Part shown: piece after piece, positions 38,492 to 47,790 of the stretch | Position numbering within the stretch: the first letter of the stretch is position 1 | How the letters are laid out: the number at the start of each line of letters is the position of its first letter | Assembly (NCBI RefSeq): GCF_016894265.1 | Contig: NZ_CP069791.1 | Location: forward strand, 1,922,001-1,986,000 | Direction of reading: 5' to 3' | Source of the DNA: Corynebacterium tuberculostearicum | GTDB taxonomy: Bacteria > Actinomycetota > Actinomycetes > Mycobacteriales > Mycobacteriaceae | Length of the DNA: 64,000 nucleotides | Made by a program: the position numbers and the translations under genes | The notes under the pieces: model-generated | The model's input: the letters and a program-made list of their open reading frames with translations, nothing else | What the model was told of the DNA's origin: nothing | Databases searched by the model: none

Positions 38492-39829
38492 CTAGTCCAC
38501 TTCGAGGGAAAGAAGATCCTCGATGGTCTCGCGGCGCAGCATGGGCTTGGTCTGGCCCACGCGCGTGGCGACGACCGCCGGGCGCACCGCACCGTTGTAG
38601 CGCGAGGACATCATGTACTGGTAGCCACCGGTAGCAGCAAAGGCAATCAAGTCTCCCGGCTGGATATCATTGGGTAGCTCGCCGTCCTCAAGGAGAATAT
38701 CGCCGGACTCGCAATGGAAGCCCACCACGCGGGAGGGCACCTCTTCCCCATCGCTAAAGCGGTTGACCACGCGCACGTCATAGGCAGAACCGTAAAGCGC
38801 TGGCCGGATATTGTCTGACATTCCACCATCGACGGAGATATAGCGACGCAGCGGCAGATCCGACTTGCCAGTTTCTACATCCTTGACGGTACCCACGCGG
38901 TAGACGGTCACCGCCGAGCCAGCAACCAAGGAGCGACCGGGCTCAACCAAGAGGAAGGGCGCCTCAATGCCCAGCTCCTCTGCGGTGTGCTTGACCGCGC
39001 CGAGCATATCGCCGGCCACGCGCTCGATATCCAGCGCTTCCTCATAGGGCATATAGGGAATGCCAAAGCCGCCGCCCAGATCGAGCTCTTCCAGCGTCAC
39101 GCCCAGCTCGGTATAAATCTGGCGGTACAGCCCCATGACGCGCTCCGCGGCAAGTTTGAATCCCTCCGCATTAAAGACCTGGGATCCCACGTGGCAATGC
39201 AGGCCGCTCAGGCGCAGGTTGTCCGCCTCCAAGCAACGCTTGACCGCAGCAAAGGCCGCACCCGTGGCGAGCGAAATACCGAACTTTTGATCCTCATGCG
39301 CCGTGGCGATGAATTCGTGCGTATGCGCATCAACACCCGGCTTGACGCGGATCATCACCGGCTGGACCTTGCCGGCCTCGCCCGCAATGCGATTGAGTTC
39401 TTCCAGCTCGAGCTCGTTGTCAATGACCACGTGGCCCACGCCGGCGTCTACGCACAAACGCAGGTATTCATCGTCCTTATTATTACCGTGCGTGGTGATG
39501 CGCTCGGCCGGAAACTCCGCGGCCAAGGCAATCTTGAGCTCATTGAGCGAGGCCGCATCCAAGCACAGGCCTTCCTCATTGACCCAGTTCACGATCTTCT
39601 TCGAAATGAATGCCTTGGAGGCATAGTGCACGTGCTCGGGTCCACCGAAAGCGCGGGCCATGTCCTGGCAGCGAGACCGGAAGTCATCTTCATCGAAGAC
39701 ATAGAGCGGGGTCTGGAATTCCTCCGCCAAATCCGGCAGCGGAACACCAGCAATGGTTACTACGCCGTCTTCCTCGCGCTTTGCATTGCGCGGCCAGACG
39801 TGGGCCGGCAGCTCATTGAAATCCGCCAC
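38492..39829 (-). CDS. lysA: Diaminopimelate decarboxylase
   Basis: A 445-residue PLP enzyme. The PLP Lys is in [17 protein letters not shown] and GGGFGIPY bind phosphate, and [10 protein letters not shown] and FHCESGD follow. It makes lysine from meso-DAP. The GTG start ([10 protein letters not shown]) lies immediately after the argS TAA, so the two are read from one mRNA, as in C. glutamicum. Confidence 0.97.
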   Translation of the reverse strand: MADFNELPAHVWPRNAKREEDGVVTIAGVPLPDLAEEFQTPLYVFDEDDFRSRCQDMARAFGGPEHVHYASKAFISKKIVNWVNEEGLCLDAASLNELKIALAAEFPAERITTHGNNKDDEYLRLCVDAGVGHVVIDNELELEELNRIAGEAGKVQPVMIRVKPGVDAHTHEFIATAHEDQKFGISLATGAAFAAVKRCLEADNLRLSGLHCHVGSQVFNAEGFKLAAERVMGLYRQIYTELGVTLEELDLGGGFGIPYMPYEEALDIERVAGDMLGAVKHTAEELGIEAPFLLVEPGRSLVAGSAVTVYRVGTVKDVETGKSDLPLRRYISVDGGMSDNIRPALYGSAYDVRVVNRFSDGEEVPSRVVGFHCESGDILLEDGELPNDIQPGDLIAFAATGGYQYMMSSRYNGAVRPAVVATRVGQTKPMLRRETIEDLLSLEVD

Positions 39830-41482
39830 TTACATCTTCTCCGGAGTGCTCACGCCCACCATGGTCAAGGCATTGGCCAAGACCACGCGGGAGGCTTGTG
39901 CCAGCGCGAGGCGGGCGCCATGGATAGGAGCTTCTTCCTCGCCCGCCTTGGGCAGAACCTGGCAGGAGTCATAGAAGCGGTGGAAGACCGCAGCGAGGTC
40001 CTCGGCATAGCGGGCGATGCGGTGCGGCTCGCGCAGCTGCGCGGCCTCCTCCACCACGGCTGGAAACTCACCCAGGGTGCGGATGAGGTCGCCCTCGCGG
40101 TCGTGGGTGAGCAAGGAGAGATCCGCGCCTTCCGAATCGACGCCCAGCTCGGCGGCCTTGCGGCCGATAGAGCACAGGCGGGCGTGGCCGTACTGCACGT
40201 AGTAGACGGGGTTATCAGAAGACTGGGATTCCCACAGGCCTAAGTCAATATCGATGCTCTGGTCCACAGAGGAACGCACCAAGGAGTAACGGGAGGCGTC
40301 CACACCGATGGCGGCCACGAGATCCTCCATGGTGATAACCGTGCCCGCACGCTTGGACATGCGCACTGGCTTGCCATCGCGCAGGAGGTTAACCAGCTGG
40401 CCAATAAGCACCTCGACGGCGTCGGCGTTGTAGCCCAGGGCGGCTGCGGCAGCCTTCAAGCGTGGCACATAGCCGTGGTGGTCAGCGCCGAGCATGTAGA
40501 TATTCAAATCGTGTCCGCGGTCGAACTTATCGGCCACGTAGGCAATGTCACCTGCAATATAAGCTGCATTGCCATCGGACTTGACCACCACGCGGTCCTT
40601 GGAATCGCCGTAAACGGTGGACTTGAGCCACCACGCATTCTCGGCCTCGTACATATGGCCTTCGGCCTTGAGCTTTTCCAGCGCGGCATCGACCGCACCG
40701 GATTCGAAGAGGGAGTTCTCGTGGAAATAGACATCAAAGTCCACGCCAAACTCGTGCAGGGACTGCTTGATCTGCGCAAACATCATCTCCACGCCGTCTG
40801 CGCGGAAAGCTTCCTGGACCTCTTCGTCGCTGCCCTCTAGCGCGGATGGGTTCTTCTCCACGACGGCCTGGGCAATGTCCTGGATATAGGCTCCGCCGTA
40901 GCCATCCTCCGGAGTAGGATCGCCCTTCGCAGCAGCCACCAGGGAACGGGAGAAACGGTCAATCTGGCCGCCATGGTCATTGAAGTAATACTCGCGGGTG
41001 ACCTCCGCGCCAGAGGCCTCCAGCACGCGGCCCAGGGAATCGCCCACGGCCGCCCAACGGGTACCGCCGAGGTGGATCGGCCCGGTCGGGTTAGCGGAGA
41101 CAAACTCGAGGTTAACCTTCTTACCCGCAAAGGAATCGTTAGAACCGTACTCCTTGCCGGCGCGAAGGATCTGCGTGACGATCTCTCCCTGGGCGTCGGC
41201 AGCTAGGCGAATATTAATGAAACCAGGGCCCGCGATGTCGGCCTCTGCAACAGCATCATTGTCCGCCAAGGCCTCTGCCAACCAGCCGCCCAGCTCGCGC
41301 GGGTTTGCACCTGCCTTCTTAGCCACCTGCAATGCCACGTTGGTGGCGTAATCGCCGTGCTCAGGATTGCGTGGGCGCTCTACGGTTACCGTTTCCGGCA
41401 AAACGGAGGAATCAAGCTCATGGCTTTCCATGACCTTAACGGCAGTTTCTTTAATCAATGTGGCCAAATCAGCTGGTGTCAT
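39830..41482 (-). CDS. argS: Arginyl-tRNA synthetase
   Basis: A 550-residue class I synthetase. The HIGH-type motif is [13 protein letters not shown] and the KMSKS-equivalent is [13 protein letters not shown]. The N-terminal additional domain ([14 protein letters not shown]) and the C-terminal DALR domain ending with [21 protein letters not shown] are present. First gene of argS-lysA; start ATG with a TAGAAT box 8 bases upstream. Confidence 0.97.
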   Translation of the reverse strand: MTPADLATLIKETAVKVMESHELDSSVLPETVTVERPRNPEHGDYATNVALQVAKKAGANPRELGGWLAEALADNDAVAEADIAGPGFINIRLAADAQGEIVTQILRAGKEYGSNDSFAGKKVNLEFVSANPTGPIHLGGTRWAAVGDSLGRVLEASGAEVTREYYFNDHGGQIDRFSRSLVAAAKGDPTPEDGYGGAYIQDIAQAVVEKNPSALEGSDEEVQEAFRADGVEMMFAQIKQSLHEFGVDFDVYFHENSLFESGAVDAALEKLKAEGHMYEAENAWWLKSTVYGDSKDRVVVKSDGNAAYIAGDIAYVADKFDRGHDLNIYMLGADHHGYVPRLKAAAAALGYNADAVEVLIGQLVNLLRDGKPVRMSKRAGTVITMEDLVAAIGVDASRYSLVRSSVDQSIDIDLGLWESQSSDNPVYYVQYGHARLCSIGRKAAELGVDSEGADLSLLTHDREGDLIRTLGEFPAVVEEAAQLREPHRIARYAEDLAAVFHRFYDSCQVLPKAGEEEAPIHGARLALAQASRVVLANALTMVGVSTPEKM

Positions 41483-41490
41483 GTCGCACG

Positions 41491-41496
41491 ATTCTA
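41491..41496 (-). promoter_or_regulatory. -10 box for near-leaderless argS
   Basis: TAGAAT on the minus strand, 8 bases before the argS ATG. Confidence 0.45.
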
Positions 41497-41694
41497 GTGG
41501 ACTGAAAAGTCAAGTGTGAAAAGGGCCGGGCCAGAAAACTCCTCTTTGCAGGACAAACGTTTGATAACAACTTTTTGCAACATTGATATTGCGAAATAAT
41601 CGCTGGTCAACAAAGGGACGCATTACGCACGTACTGCTTAAAAGGAGTAGGGTTGTGCCTACCCCCCATGTCAAGAATCAACGAGGAGCACCGT

Positions 41695-42480
41695 ATGCGC
41701 ATTGCGCTATTTTCCACTTGCATTGGTGACGCCCTTTTCCCGGACGTACAAAAGGCAACGGCACTGGTTCTCTCCCGCTTGGGCCACGAGGTGGTCTTCC
41801 CGGAGGAACAGACCTGCTGCGGCCAGATGCACATCAATACCGGCTACCAGAAGGAAACCCTGGGCATGATCCGCTCCTATGCGGATGCCTTCGCAGATCC
41901 CTCCATCGACTACGTCGTTGCTGCCTCTGGCTCCTGCGTGGGTGCCGTTCGTGAGCAGCACGAGCGCATCGCCGACCGTTACGGCAACTCCGCCGACGTC
42001 GACGGCGCCCGCAAGACCACCCAGAAGACCCTGGACCTACCGGAATTCCTGGTAGACGTGGCAGGCGTTACCAACGTGGGCGCATTCTTCCCTCACCGCG
42101 TGACGTACCACCCCTCCTGCCACGGCCTGCGCTTTTTGAAGCTGGGCGACCGCCCACTGCAGCTACTGCAGGAAGTCGAAGGCATCGAACTGGTCACCCT
42201 TCCGAATAAGGAAGAATGCTGTGGCTTCGGCGGCACCTTCGCCATCAAGAACGCAGAGGTATCCCGCGCGATGGTCACCGATAAGACTCGCCACATCAAG
42301 GAAACCGAGGCGGAGTTCGTCACCGGCGGTGACTCCTCTTGCCTGATGAACATCGGCGGCGCCTTGAGCCGCCAGCGTTCCGGCGTCCGCGCCGTTCACA
42401 TGGCTGAGATCCTGGCTTCCACCAAGGAGCACCCATGGACTCCGACCTCCGCCGCTTACTCCAAGGAGACGATGCTCTAA
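41695..42480 (+). CDS. lutA: L-lactate oxidation complex subunit LutA
   Basis: A 261-residue Fe-S protein with two CCG domains: CCGQMHINTGY near residue 42 and CCGFGGTFAIK near 180; each also has an upstream Cys (FSTCIGD, HPSCHG). LutABC replaces flavin-dependent lactate dehydrogenase in oxidising L-lactate to pyruvate. An open frame starts 14 codons earlier, but GAGGAG before MRIALFSTC gives the start. The TAATG overlap with lutB couples translation. Upstream is a perfect CAAACGTTTG palindrome at 41554-41563, of unknown meaning. Confidence 0.92.
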   Translation: MRIALFSTCIGDALFPDVQKATALVLSRLGHEVVFPEEQTCCGQMHINTGYQKETLGMIRSYADAFADPSIDYVVAASGSCVGAVREQHERIADRYGNSADVDGARKTTQKTLDLPEFLVDVAGVTNVGAFFPHRVTYHPSCHGLRFLKLGDRPLQLLQEVEGIELVTLPNKEECCGFGGTFAIKNAEVSRAMVTDKTRHIKETEAEFVTGGDSSCLMNIGGALSRQRSGVRAVHMAEILASTKEHPWTPTSAAYSKETML

Positions 42481-43985
42481 TGACCTCTTTCCTCGATACC
42501 ACCCCACCGCGCGCGCCGGAAGGCTACGGCAACCTGCGCGGCAGCAAGGCCTTTGTTCCCCTGGCACACGTTGGCCTGAATAACGCCACCCAGCGCCACA
42601 ACCTGCAGCACGCCACCACCTCCATTCGTGAGAAGCGCTCCAACGCTGTGGAGGAGCTGGATGATTGGCAGGAGCTGCGCGCTGCAGGTTCCGCCATCAA
42701 GGAAGACGTTGCCGCCCGCATGCCAGAGCTGCTCGAGCAGTTCGAAGAGGCAGTCAAGGCTCGCGGCGGCGTCGTCCACTGGGCACGCGACGCCAAGGAA
42801 GCTAACCAGATCATTGAGGGTCTGATTCGCGCCACCGGCGAGACCGACGTGGTCAAGGTTAAGTCCATGGCCACCCAGGAAATCGGCATGAACGAGCACC
42901 TGGAGGCAGCGGGCATCAACGCACGCGAGACCGACCTGGCCGAGCTCATCGTGCAGCTGGGCGAGGATAAGCCGTCCCACATTCTGGTTCCGGCTATCCA
43001 CCGCAACCGCGCGGAGATTCGCGATATCTTCGTCAACAAGATGCCAAATACCGATGACACCCTGCAGGCTAATCCAGCAGAGTTGGCCGAGGCATCCCGC
43101 CAGTTCCTGCGCGAGCAGTTCATGCAGGCCAAGGTTGCCATCTCCGGCGCCAACTTCGGCGTGGCAGAAACCGGCACCATCAACATCGTGGAGTCCGAGG
43201 GCAATGGCCGTATGTGCCTGACCCTGCCGGAGACCCTCATTACCGTGATGGGCATCGAAAAGCTGGTTCCTACCTTCCAGGATCTGGAGGTCTTCCTCCA
43301 GCTGCTGCCGCGTTCTTCCACCGCGGAGCGTATGAACCCGTACACCTCCATGTGGTCCGGCGTTACTGAGGGCGATGGCCCGCAGAACTTCCACTTGGTG
43401 CTGCTGGATAACGGCCGTACCGCGGCCCTGTCCTCCCCGATCGGCCACCAGGCTCTCAAGTGCATCCGTTGCTCGGCTTGCCTGAATGTTTGCCCAGTCT
43501 ACGAGCGCGCCGGCGGCCACGCCTACGGCTCTGTCTACCCTGGCCCGATCGGCATCTCCCTGACGCCGCAGCTGACCGGCATGAAGGATCACAACGATCC
43601 TTCCGCCAGCCTGCCTTATGCGTGCTCGCTGTGCGGCCGCTGCGACGAGGTGTGCCCGGTGAAGATTCCGCTTTCCGACGTCATTTTGGAAAACCGCCAC
43701 CAGAAGGTCACCCACGCCACCCCACCAATCGAGCCGAAGCTCTTCAAGACCATTCAGCTACTGTGGAGCAACCCGAAGCTGTGGAACAAGGCAACTCACA
43801 TGGTCGCCTTGGGCCGCATCTTGGGTGGCACCAACAAGACCATCGAATCCCTGCCACTGTTTATGTCCGGTTGGTCCGAGGGCCGCGACACCGCGGTTCC
43901 GCCAAAGAAGTCCTTCCGCCAGTGGTTCGAGTCCGAAGAAGGCAAGGAACTTCTTGCCGAGGCCCGTGAGGAGTCCAAAAAGTGA
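42480..43985 (+). CDS. lutB: L-lactate oxidation iron-sulfur subunit LutB
   Basis: A 501-residue protein. The N-terminal region resembles LutB/YkgF (VKVKSMATQEIGMNEHL, VAETGTINIVESEGNGR), and the C-terminal part has two ferredoxin-type sets CIRCSACLNVCPVY and CSLCGRCDEVCPVKIPL, binding two 4Fe-4S clusters. A frame opens 15 codons earlier, but AAGGAG before MTSFLDTT defines the start. The stop TGA overlaps the lutC GTG. Confidence 0.95.
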   Translation: MTSFLDTTPPRAPEGYGNLRGSKAFVPLAHVGLNNATQRHNLQHATTSIREKRSNAVEELDDWQELRAAGSAIKEDVAARMPELLEQFEEAVKARGGVVHWARDAKEANQIIEGLIRATGETDVVKVKSMATQEIGMNEHLEAAGINARETDLAELIVQLGEDKPSHILVPAIHRNRAEIRDIFVNKMPNTDDTLQANPAELAEASRQFLREQFMQAKVAISGANFGVAETGTINIVESEGNGRMCLTLPETLITVMGIEKLVPTFQDLEVFLQLLPRSSTAERMNPYTSMWSGVTEGDGPQNFHLVLLDNGRTAALSSPIGHQALKCIRCSACLNVCPVYERAGGHAYGSVYPGPIGISLTPQLTGMKDHNDPSASLPYACSLCGRCDEVCPVKIPLSDVILENRHQKVTHATPPIEPKLFKTIQLLWSNPKLWNKATHMVALGRILGGTNKTIESLPLFMSGWSEGRDTAVPPKKSFRQWFESEEGKELLAEAREESKK

Positions 43986-44602
43986 ACGCAAAGCAGGAAA
44001 TCCTAAGCCGCATCCGCTCCGCCCAGAAGCAGGCTGGTCTCCCCGACCACGTTGATGCCCCGCGCGATTACCACCACGAGGGCACCCTGAACGCGGACGA
44101 GCTGCGCGATATGCTCATTGACCGACTCGAGGATTACAAGGCCGAGGTGCACGTCACCGAGGAAGGCGAGCTCAAGCAGACCATCGCCACGATCCTCAAG
44201 GACCGCAAGTGCAACGACATTCGTTACGCCGAAGGCATGGACGCCAGCCTTTTCGAGGGCTTCGACGCCAAGCCGGACGATAAATCCGTCGATCCGCGCA
44301 CCCTGAACGAGACCGACGCTGTGGTTACTTATTCCCACGTCACCTCCGCGCAGACCGGCACTATCGTGCTCGAGTCTGACGAGCGTTGCGGCCGTCGCGC
44401 ACTGACCCTGGTTCCGGACCGCCACCTGTGCATCGTCCACCAGAATGAGATCGTCTACGGCATCCCTGAGGTCATCTCCCGCATGAACCCGGAGAAGCCA
44501 GCGACCTGGATTTCTGGCCCATCCGCTACCTCCGATATCGAGCTCACTCGTGTCGAGGGCGTGCACGGCCCGCGTGACCTCATCGTTGTCATCGTCAAGT
44601 AG
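43982..44602 (+). CDS. lutC: L-lactate oxidation subunit LutC (LUD domain)
   Basis: A 206-residue LUD-domain protein. VTYSHVTSAQTGTIVLESDERCGRRALTLVPDRHLCIV is split in two halves characteristic of the family. Last gene of lutABC, with a GTG start overlapping the lutB stop (GTGA). No lactate permease or LldR-type regulator is in the window. Confidence 0.92.
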   Translation: MNAKQEILSRIRSAQKQAGLPDHVDAPRDYHHEGTLNADELRDMLIDRLEDYKAEVHVTEEGELKQTIATILKDRKCNDIRYAEGMDASLFEGFDAKPDDKSVDPRTLNETDAVVTYSHVTSAQTGTIVLESDERCGRRALTLVPDRHLCIVHQNEIVYGIPEVISRMNPEKPATWISGPSATSDIELTRVEGVHGPRDLIVVIVK

Positions 44603-44658
44603 TTCTGTGTAGCCCCTCTCCTGCCTCGGCCGGTGAGGGCACCCACCTACTGTGAATA

Positions 44659-44675
44659 TGATGCTAAAAGCATCA
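44659..44675. promoter_or_regulatory. Short hairpin upstream of the secreted hydrolase
   Basis: TGATGCT-AAA-AGCATCA is a perfect 7-base inverted repeat followed by a run of six A. It overlaps a possible TATGAT -10 box (44657-44662). It could be an operator, or a terminator for the minus strand; nothing on that strand needs one. Confidence 0.35.
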
Positions 44676-44678
44676 AAA

Positions 44679-44732
44679 AAGCATAGGCTAGGTCTACCAA
44701 TCATTTTTATTCTGGAGACCTAACCTATGCTT
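44679..44732. repeat. 17-base inverted repeat covering the start codon
   Basis: The left arm (44679-44695) and right arm (44716-44732) match at 16 of 17 positions, the exception being a G-U-capable pair. The loop is 20 bases and AT-rich. The right arm includes GGAG-adjacent bases and the ATG (44727-44729) of the following gene, so in mRNA the start would be shut in a stem. Arms contain AGGCTAGGTCT / AGACCTAACCT, reminiscent of DtxR half-sites. Confidence 0.7.
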
Positions 44733-46310
44733 TCTTTTTCTTCTAAGCTTGCGGCCACGCTCGGTGCTGCTGCGGTCACCATTGGTGTCGCTGCACCGAT
44801 TGCTACGGCCGCGCCAGCCCCCGCTCCGCAAGAAACCAAGCCCGCCATTTCCTGGGAAGACTGCCCCGAGCAAGTAGACGTCGCCAATGCCGAGTGCGGT
44901 CGCATCGACGTGCCTACGTATTACGACAACCCACAGGCCGGCACCATTAGCGTCGGCTTCGTGCGCGTTCCCGCCGCAAAGCCAAGCGCCCGCCGTGGCG
45001 CATTGTTTACCAACCCTGGTGGCCCAAGTGGCGATGCCTATGGTTGGGCCGGCAATAGCGCTAATCCATGGCCACAGGCCGTGCGCGATGAGTGGGACAC
45101 CATCGGTGTACAACCGCGTGGCTTGCCCGGCTCCACGCCAGTAAAGTGCGATGCCACTGCAACCACCGATCCGCTCCAAGAAAGCCTCCAGGTAGGTAAG
45201 CTCACCCGCGATGCCTGCGAAAAGCACACCCCGGGCTATACCAACTCGCTGACCACCGCGAATACCCTGCAGGACTGGGAAATGGTGCGCCGCGCCTTGG
45301 GCGAAGAAAAGATTGACATCGCCGGCACCTCCTATGGCACCTACCTCGGCTCCGCCTACGCCACCAAGTATCCGGAGCATACCGGCAAGGTCCTGTTGGA
45401 TTCGGGCATGAGCCCCAAGCTGGCCTGGAATGGCATCTTTGCTTCGCAACAGCGTGGCTATGAAAAGGGACTGCATGATCTCTTTGGGTTCATTGCCAAA
45501 AATGACGCCAAGTACCACCTCGGCAGCACCCCGCTCCAGGTTTATGAAAAATGGTCACAGAAGGTAGCCCGCGAGGCCGGCGTGCGCCCTACTGTTTTGC
45601 CGCCGAATGCCAAGATTGGTGACCTTCCTCCAGGGCTCGAGTTTGCCGGCCAGCCTGGCGCGGACATCATGACCGCCACCGGCCCGCTGCGCGTGCAGGC
45701 GGAGTTCCTCGGCCAGAAGATTCAGCACCCCAATGCCGTGCAGGTTTCATCCCCACTCTTGGGGATGACGCGCGTCGCTGTTCCGGTTCCTGCGCAGTGG
45801 GATACCTTTGCCAAGCACTTGAATGGCAGCGAGCCCATGGATGCTGAGCAACCCGACCCGGAGACAGTGCGCAAACACCAAGAATCCGTGGCTCAGGCGA
45901 TGAATATGCAAAACCTCATTGTCTGCAATGAAAACACCGTACCCGGCAATCCGCTGCTGTACCCAAGCTACCTGTGGACCAACTTCGTCAGCCTTGATCC
46001 CTTCACGCTCATCAATTCCCTCTACGGCTCCGGCGCGGGTTGTGGCGGCCGCACGCCAGTGACAGGCCAGGCGCCTCTCGATGGCTCTAAGCTGGCCACC
46101 AAGCCCCTCCAGATTCAGGCTACGGGCGACCCACAAACGCCGTACCAATACCACACCAGCCTCTCCAAGCCGATGCAGTCGCGTGTGGTCACCGTCCACG
46201 GCCCCGGCCATGCCCACTTTGCGTCCCAGAATAAGGTCGTTGATGACATTGGCGTGCACTACCTGCGCACCGGCGAAGTCACTACTGCCGACGCCCCCGG
46301 GTTGATTTAG
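44727..46310 (+). CDS. Secreted alpha/beta hydrolase, tripeptidyl aminopeptidase-like
   Basis: A 527-residue exported protein. The signal peptide (about 1-29) ends with ATAAPA. The alpha/beta hydrolase core has FTNPGGPSGD (oxyanion region), the nucleophile Ser in GTSYGTYLG, and a C-terminal TAP-like domain with the catalytic His in VHGPGHAHFA. Streptomyces tripeptidyl aminopeptidases and corynebacterial relatives share this form. Substrate unknown. The start is the ATG in MLSFSSK, inside the inverted repeat; GGAG lies 12 bases before. Confidence 0.85.
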   Translation: MLSFSSKLAATLGAAAVTIGVAAPIATAAPAPAPQETKPAISWEDCPEQVDVANAECGRIDVPTYYDNPQAGTISVGFVRVPAAKPSARRGALFTNPGGPSGDAYGWAGNSANPWPQAVRDEWDTIGVQPRGLPGSTPVKCDATATTDPLQESLQVGKLTRDACEKHTPGYTNSLTTANTLQDWEMVRRALGEEKIDIAGTSYGTYLGSAYATKYPEHTGKVLLDSGMSPKLAWNGIFASQQRGYEKGLHDLFGFIAKNDAKYHLGSTPLQVYEKWSQKVAREAGVRPTVLPPNAKIGDLPPGLEFAGQPGADIMTATGPLRVQAEFLGQKIQHPNAVQVSSPLLGMTRVAVPVPAQWDTFAKHLNGSEPMDAEQPDPETVRKHQESVAQAMNMQNLIVCNENTVPGNPLLYPSYLWTNFVSLDPFTLINSLYGSGAGCGGRTPVTGQAPLDGSKLATKPLQIQATGDPQTPYQYHTSLSKPMQSRVVTVHGPGHAHFASQNKVVDDIGVHYLRTGEVTTADAPGLI

Positions 46311-46363
46311 TCCCCCGCTAACCCATGCGCTAAAATCACATCGTTGGGAATTTTCCCAGCGAT

Positions 46364-46437
46364 GTCTCCGTAGCTCAGCGGATTAGAGCATCGGTTTCCG
46401 GTACCGAAGGTCGCAGGTTCGATCCCTGTCGGGGACA
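46364..46437 (+). tRNA. tRNA-Arg (anticodon CCG)
   Basis: A 74-base cloverleaf. The acceptor arms GTCTCCG and CGGGGAC pair over seven positions with one G-T. The anticodon stem TCGGT/ACCGA encloses the loop TTCCGGT, anticodon CCG. The T arm GCAGG-TTCGATC-CCTGT is intact; CCA is not encoded. A TAAAAT box (46331-46336) may be its -10. The accessory region begins right after it, a common insertion place for islands. Confidence 0.93.
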
Positions 46438-46451
46438 CGGTTAGAAGTGGG

Positions 46452-46486
46452 GTTTCACGAAACTGTTCCAATCTTTTCACGAAACC
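46452..46486. repeat. Two copies of TTTCACGAAAC just after the tRNA
   Basis: GTTTCACGAAAC (46452-46463) and TTTCACGAAACC (46475-46486), 22 bases apart in the same orientation. A third copy lies inverted at 48938-48949, beyond the Shedu remnant. The motif is itself a near palindrome (GTTTC-NN-GAAAC). Confidence 0.5.
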
Positions 46487-46519
46487 TCCTGCCGGCCGAA
46501 GGAAAACGGCCGCGAACAC

Positions 46520-46558
46520 AAAAATGACCCGCTCTGTTCGTTCGGAGGGGTCATTTTT
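46520..46558 (+). terminator. Terminator after tRNA-Arg
   Basis: AAAAATGACCC (46520-46530) and GGGTCATTTTT (46548-46558) are perfect 11-base arms with T-tracts on both strands, so it can work in both directions. Confidence 0.85.
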
Positions 46559-46779
46559 CTTTGTCTGAACGCCGTTCCTGCTCGGGTTATAGCGCGGATT
46601 GTTTATGAGCGCGGACCGAGCCGCGGAAGAGTTTCCGTACTCATCTGGTGGCGCGGTTTTTGCAGCGCTTCATAGCGGTCTTGTTGCTGTGATCACGCAG
46701 GACTGGCTGCGGGTAGTTGTTGGGGTCTGAACAGAGAGGGGTGCGCCCAGTCGGGGCCGTTTGGAACACTGCTGCTCCG
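46559..46779. other. No recognisable gene between terminator and cadD
   Basis: About 220 bases. On the minus strand the frame after cadD gives short unlike peptides ending with MKRCKNRATR, which I cannot place. It may be decayed sequence left from an insertion. Confidence 0.3.
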
Positions 46780-47382
46780 TCAGAGCCCGAAGGCTCCGCC
46801 GCTGACGAGGATCACGATGCCGAGGCCGATGAGAACGATGGGAAAGAGGATGCCCTCCCAGCGTTCGAGCACTTCCGCGATCGGGGGGCGGGTGGCGACG
46901 AACTTTGCCAGGGCCACCAAGAGCGCAACGAGCGCGAGGAAGATAACGCAGTAGGCGACTACCGCGAGAGGTTCCACGCTGAGGAATACAGGGGTGTAGA
47001 CACCGATGTTGTCGCCGCCATTGGCAAACGTGACGCCTGCGACTGTCCAAACGCCGACCTTCTTGCCGGCAACCTTGGCCTCGTCGTCATCGTCGTTATC
47101 GTCTCCGCGCCAGGCCTGCCATGCGGCCCAGAGGCCGATGCCCAGAGGGATGAGACCAAAGTATGGAATAGCTGCCGGGGGCAGAAATGCTCCGGCGCCG
47201 ATGGTCACAAGGATCGCGGCGACGAGGATGCCGGCAAAACCGAGGTACTGGCCGGCCAAAATACGGGCGGTGGTTCCGCTCTGGCCTGCCCCTCGCGCGA
47301 AGAAGAGGGAGAGCACGATGATGTCGTCGATGTTGGTAGTTGCGAACAGGCCTATCGCCTGCAAGACCGTGGTGAGGATCAT
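46780..47382 (-). CDS. cadD: CadD-family cadmium resistance transporter
   Basis: A 200-residue membrane protein with five to six helices. TTNIDDIIVLSLFFA near the N-terminus and FANGGDNIGVYTPVF in the middle are the CadD/LysE-like motifs with paired acidic residues. A His/Asp-rich loop (GDDNDDDDEAKVAGKK) separates the two halves. It exports Cd2+. The ATG at MILTTVL overlaps the cmtR TGA (ATGA). An open frame reaches further upstream within cmtR and is discarded. Confidence 0.88.
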   Translation of the reverse strand: MILTTVLQAIGLFATTNIDDIIVLSLFFARGAGQSGTTARILAGQYLGFAGILVAAILVTIGAGAFLPPAAIPYFGLIPLGIGLWAAWQAWRGDDNDDDDEAKVAGKKVGVWTVAGVTFANGGDNIGVYTPVFLSVEPLAVVAYCVIFLALVALLVALAKFVATRPPIAEVLERWEGILFPIVLIGLGIVILVSGGAFGL

Positions 47383-47738
47383 GCGCCCTCCCCAGCTACG
47401 TCGCATCCGGGAAGCGAGCAGGCGGAATCCATGCACGGGGCGTCTTCGTCTACTGCCAGGGTGGCATCGACCAGTGTCGTCAGCGCCTGCGCCAGGTGGG
47501 GATCGGCAATCTCGTATCGTGTCCGACGACCCTCGGGCTCGGAGATGACGATCCCGCAATCGCGCAGGCATGCCAGGTGGTTGGACACATTCGGGCGTGT
47601 CAGGTCCAAAGCTCGAGCCAGTTCCGCCGGGTAAGCGGGATGGTCGAGCAGGGTCAAGATGATCCGCGATCGAGTGGGATCGGCCAGTGCACGACCCAGG
47701 CGGTTCATCACGTCGAGACGTGAAGCAATAGTCAGCAT
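47379..47738 (-). CDS. cmtR: Cd/Pb-sensing ArsR-family repressor CmtR
   Basis: A 119-residue winged-helix repressor. Cysteines at 57 and 61 (CLRDC in the recognition helix) and 102 match exactly the three metal ligands known for mycobacterial CmtR; more Cys follow at 107 and 112. It should lift repression of cmtR-cadD when Cd(II) or Pb(II) binds. The ATG is 7 bases after the TATAGT box, so it is probably leaderless. It leads the two-gene operon. Confidence 0.9.
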   Translation of the reverse strand: MLTIASRLDVMNRLGRALADPTRSRIILTLLDHPAYPAELARALDLTRPNVSNHLACLRDCGIVISEPEGRRTRYEIADPHLAQALTTLVDATLAVDEDAPCMDSACSLPGCDVAGEGA

Positions 47739-47773
47739 GGACTGAACTATACAGCGAGCACTGAACATGTCAA
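47739..47773 (-). promoter_or_regulatory. cmtR-cadD promoter with direct repeats
   Basis: On the minus strand, TTGACA (47768-47773), a 16-base spacer, TATAGT (47746-47751) and 7 bases to the ATG. GTTCAGT occurs twice, 19 bases apart, in the spacer and just after the -10, so it may be the CmtR contact sequence. Confidence 0.75.
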
Positions 47774-47790
47774 GTCCGATGTAGCGGCGT

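Noticed and set aside
44682..44700. Classic DtxR box
   Set aside because: Only about 12 of 19 positions match the consensus as I recall it; the inverted arms explain the likeness, so I report it only as an option.
46307..46519. A 70-codon minus-strand frame across the tRNA
   Set aside because: It is antisense to tRNA-Arg (reads TGIEPATFGTGNRCSNP), a well-known spurious translation of tRNA complement.
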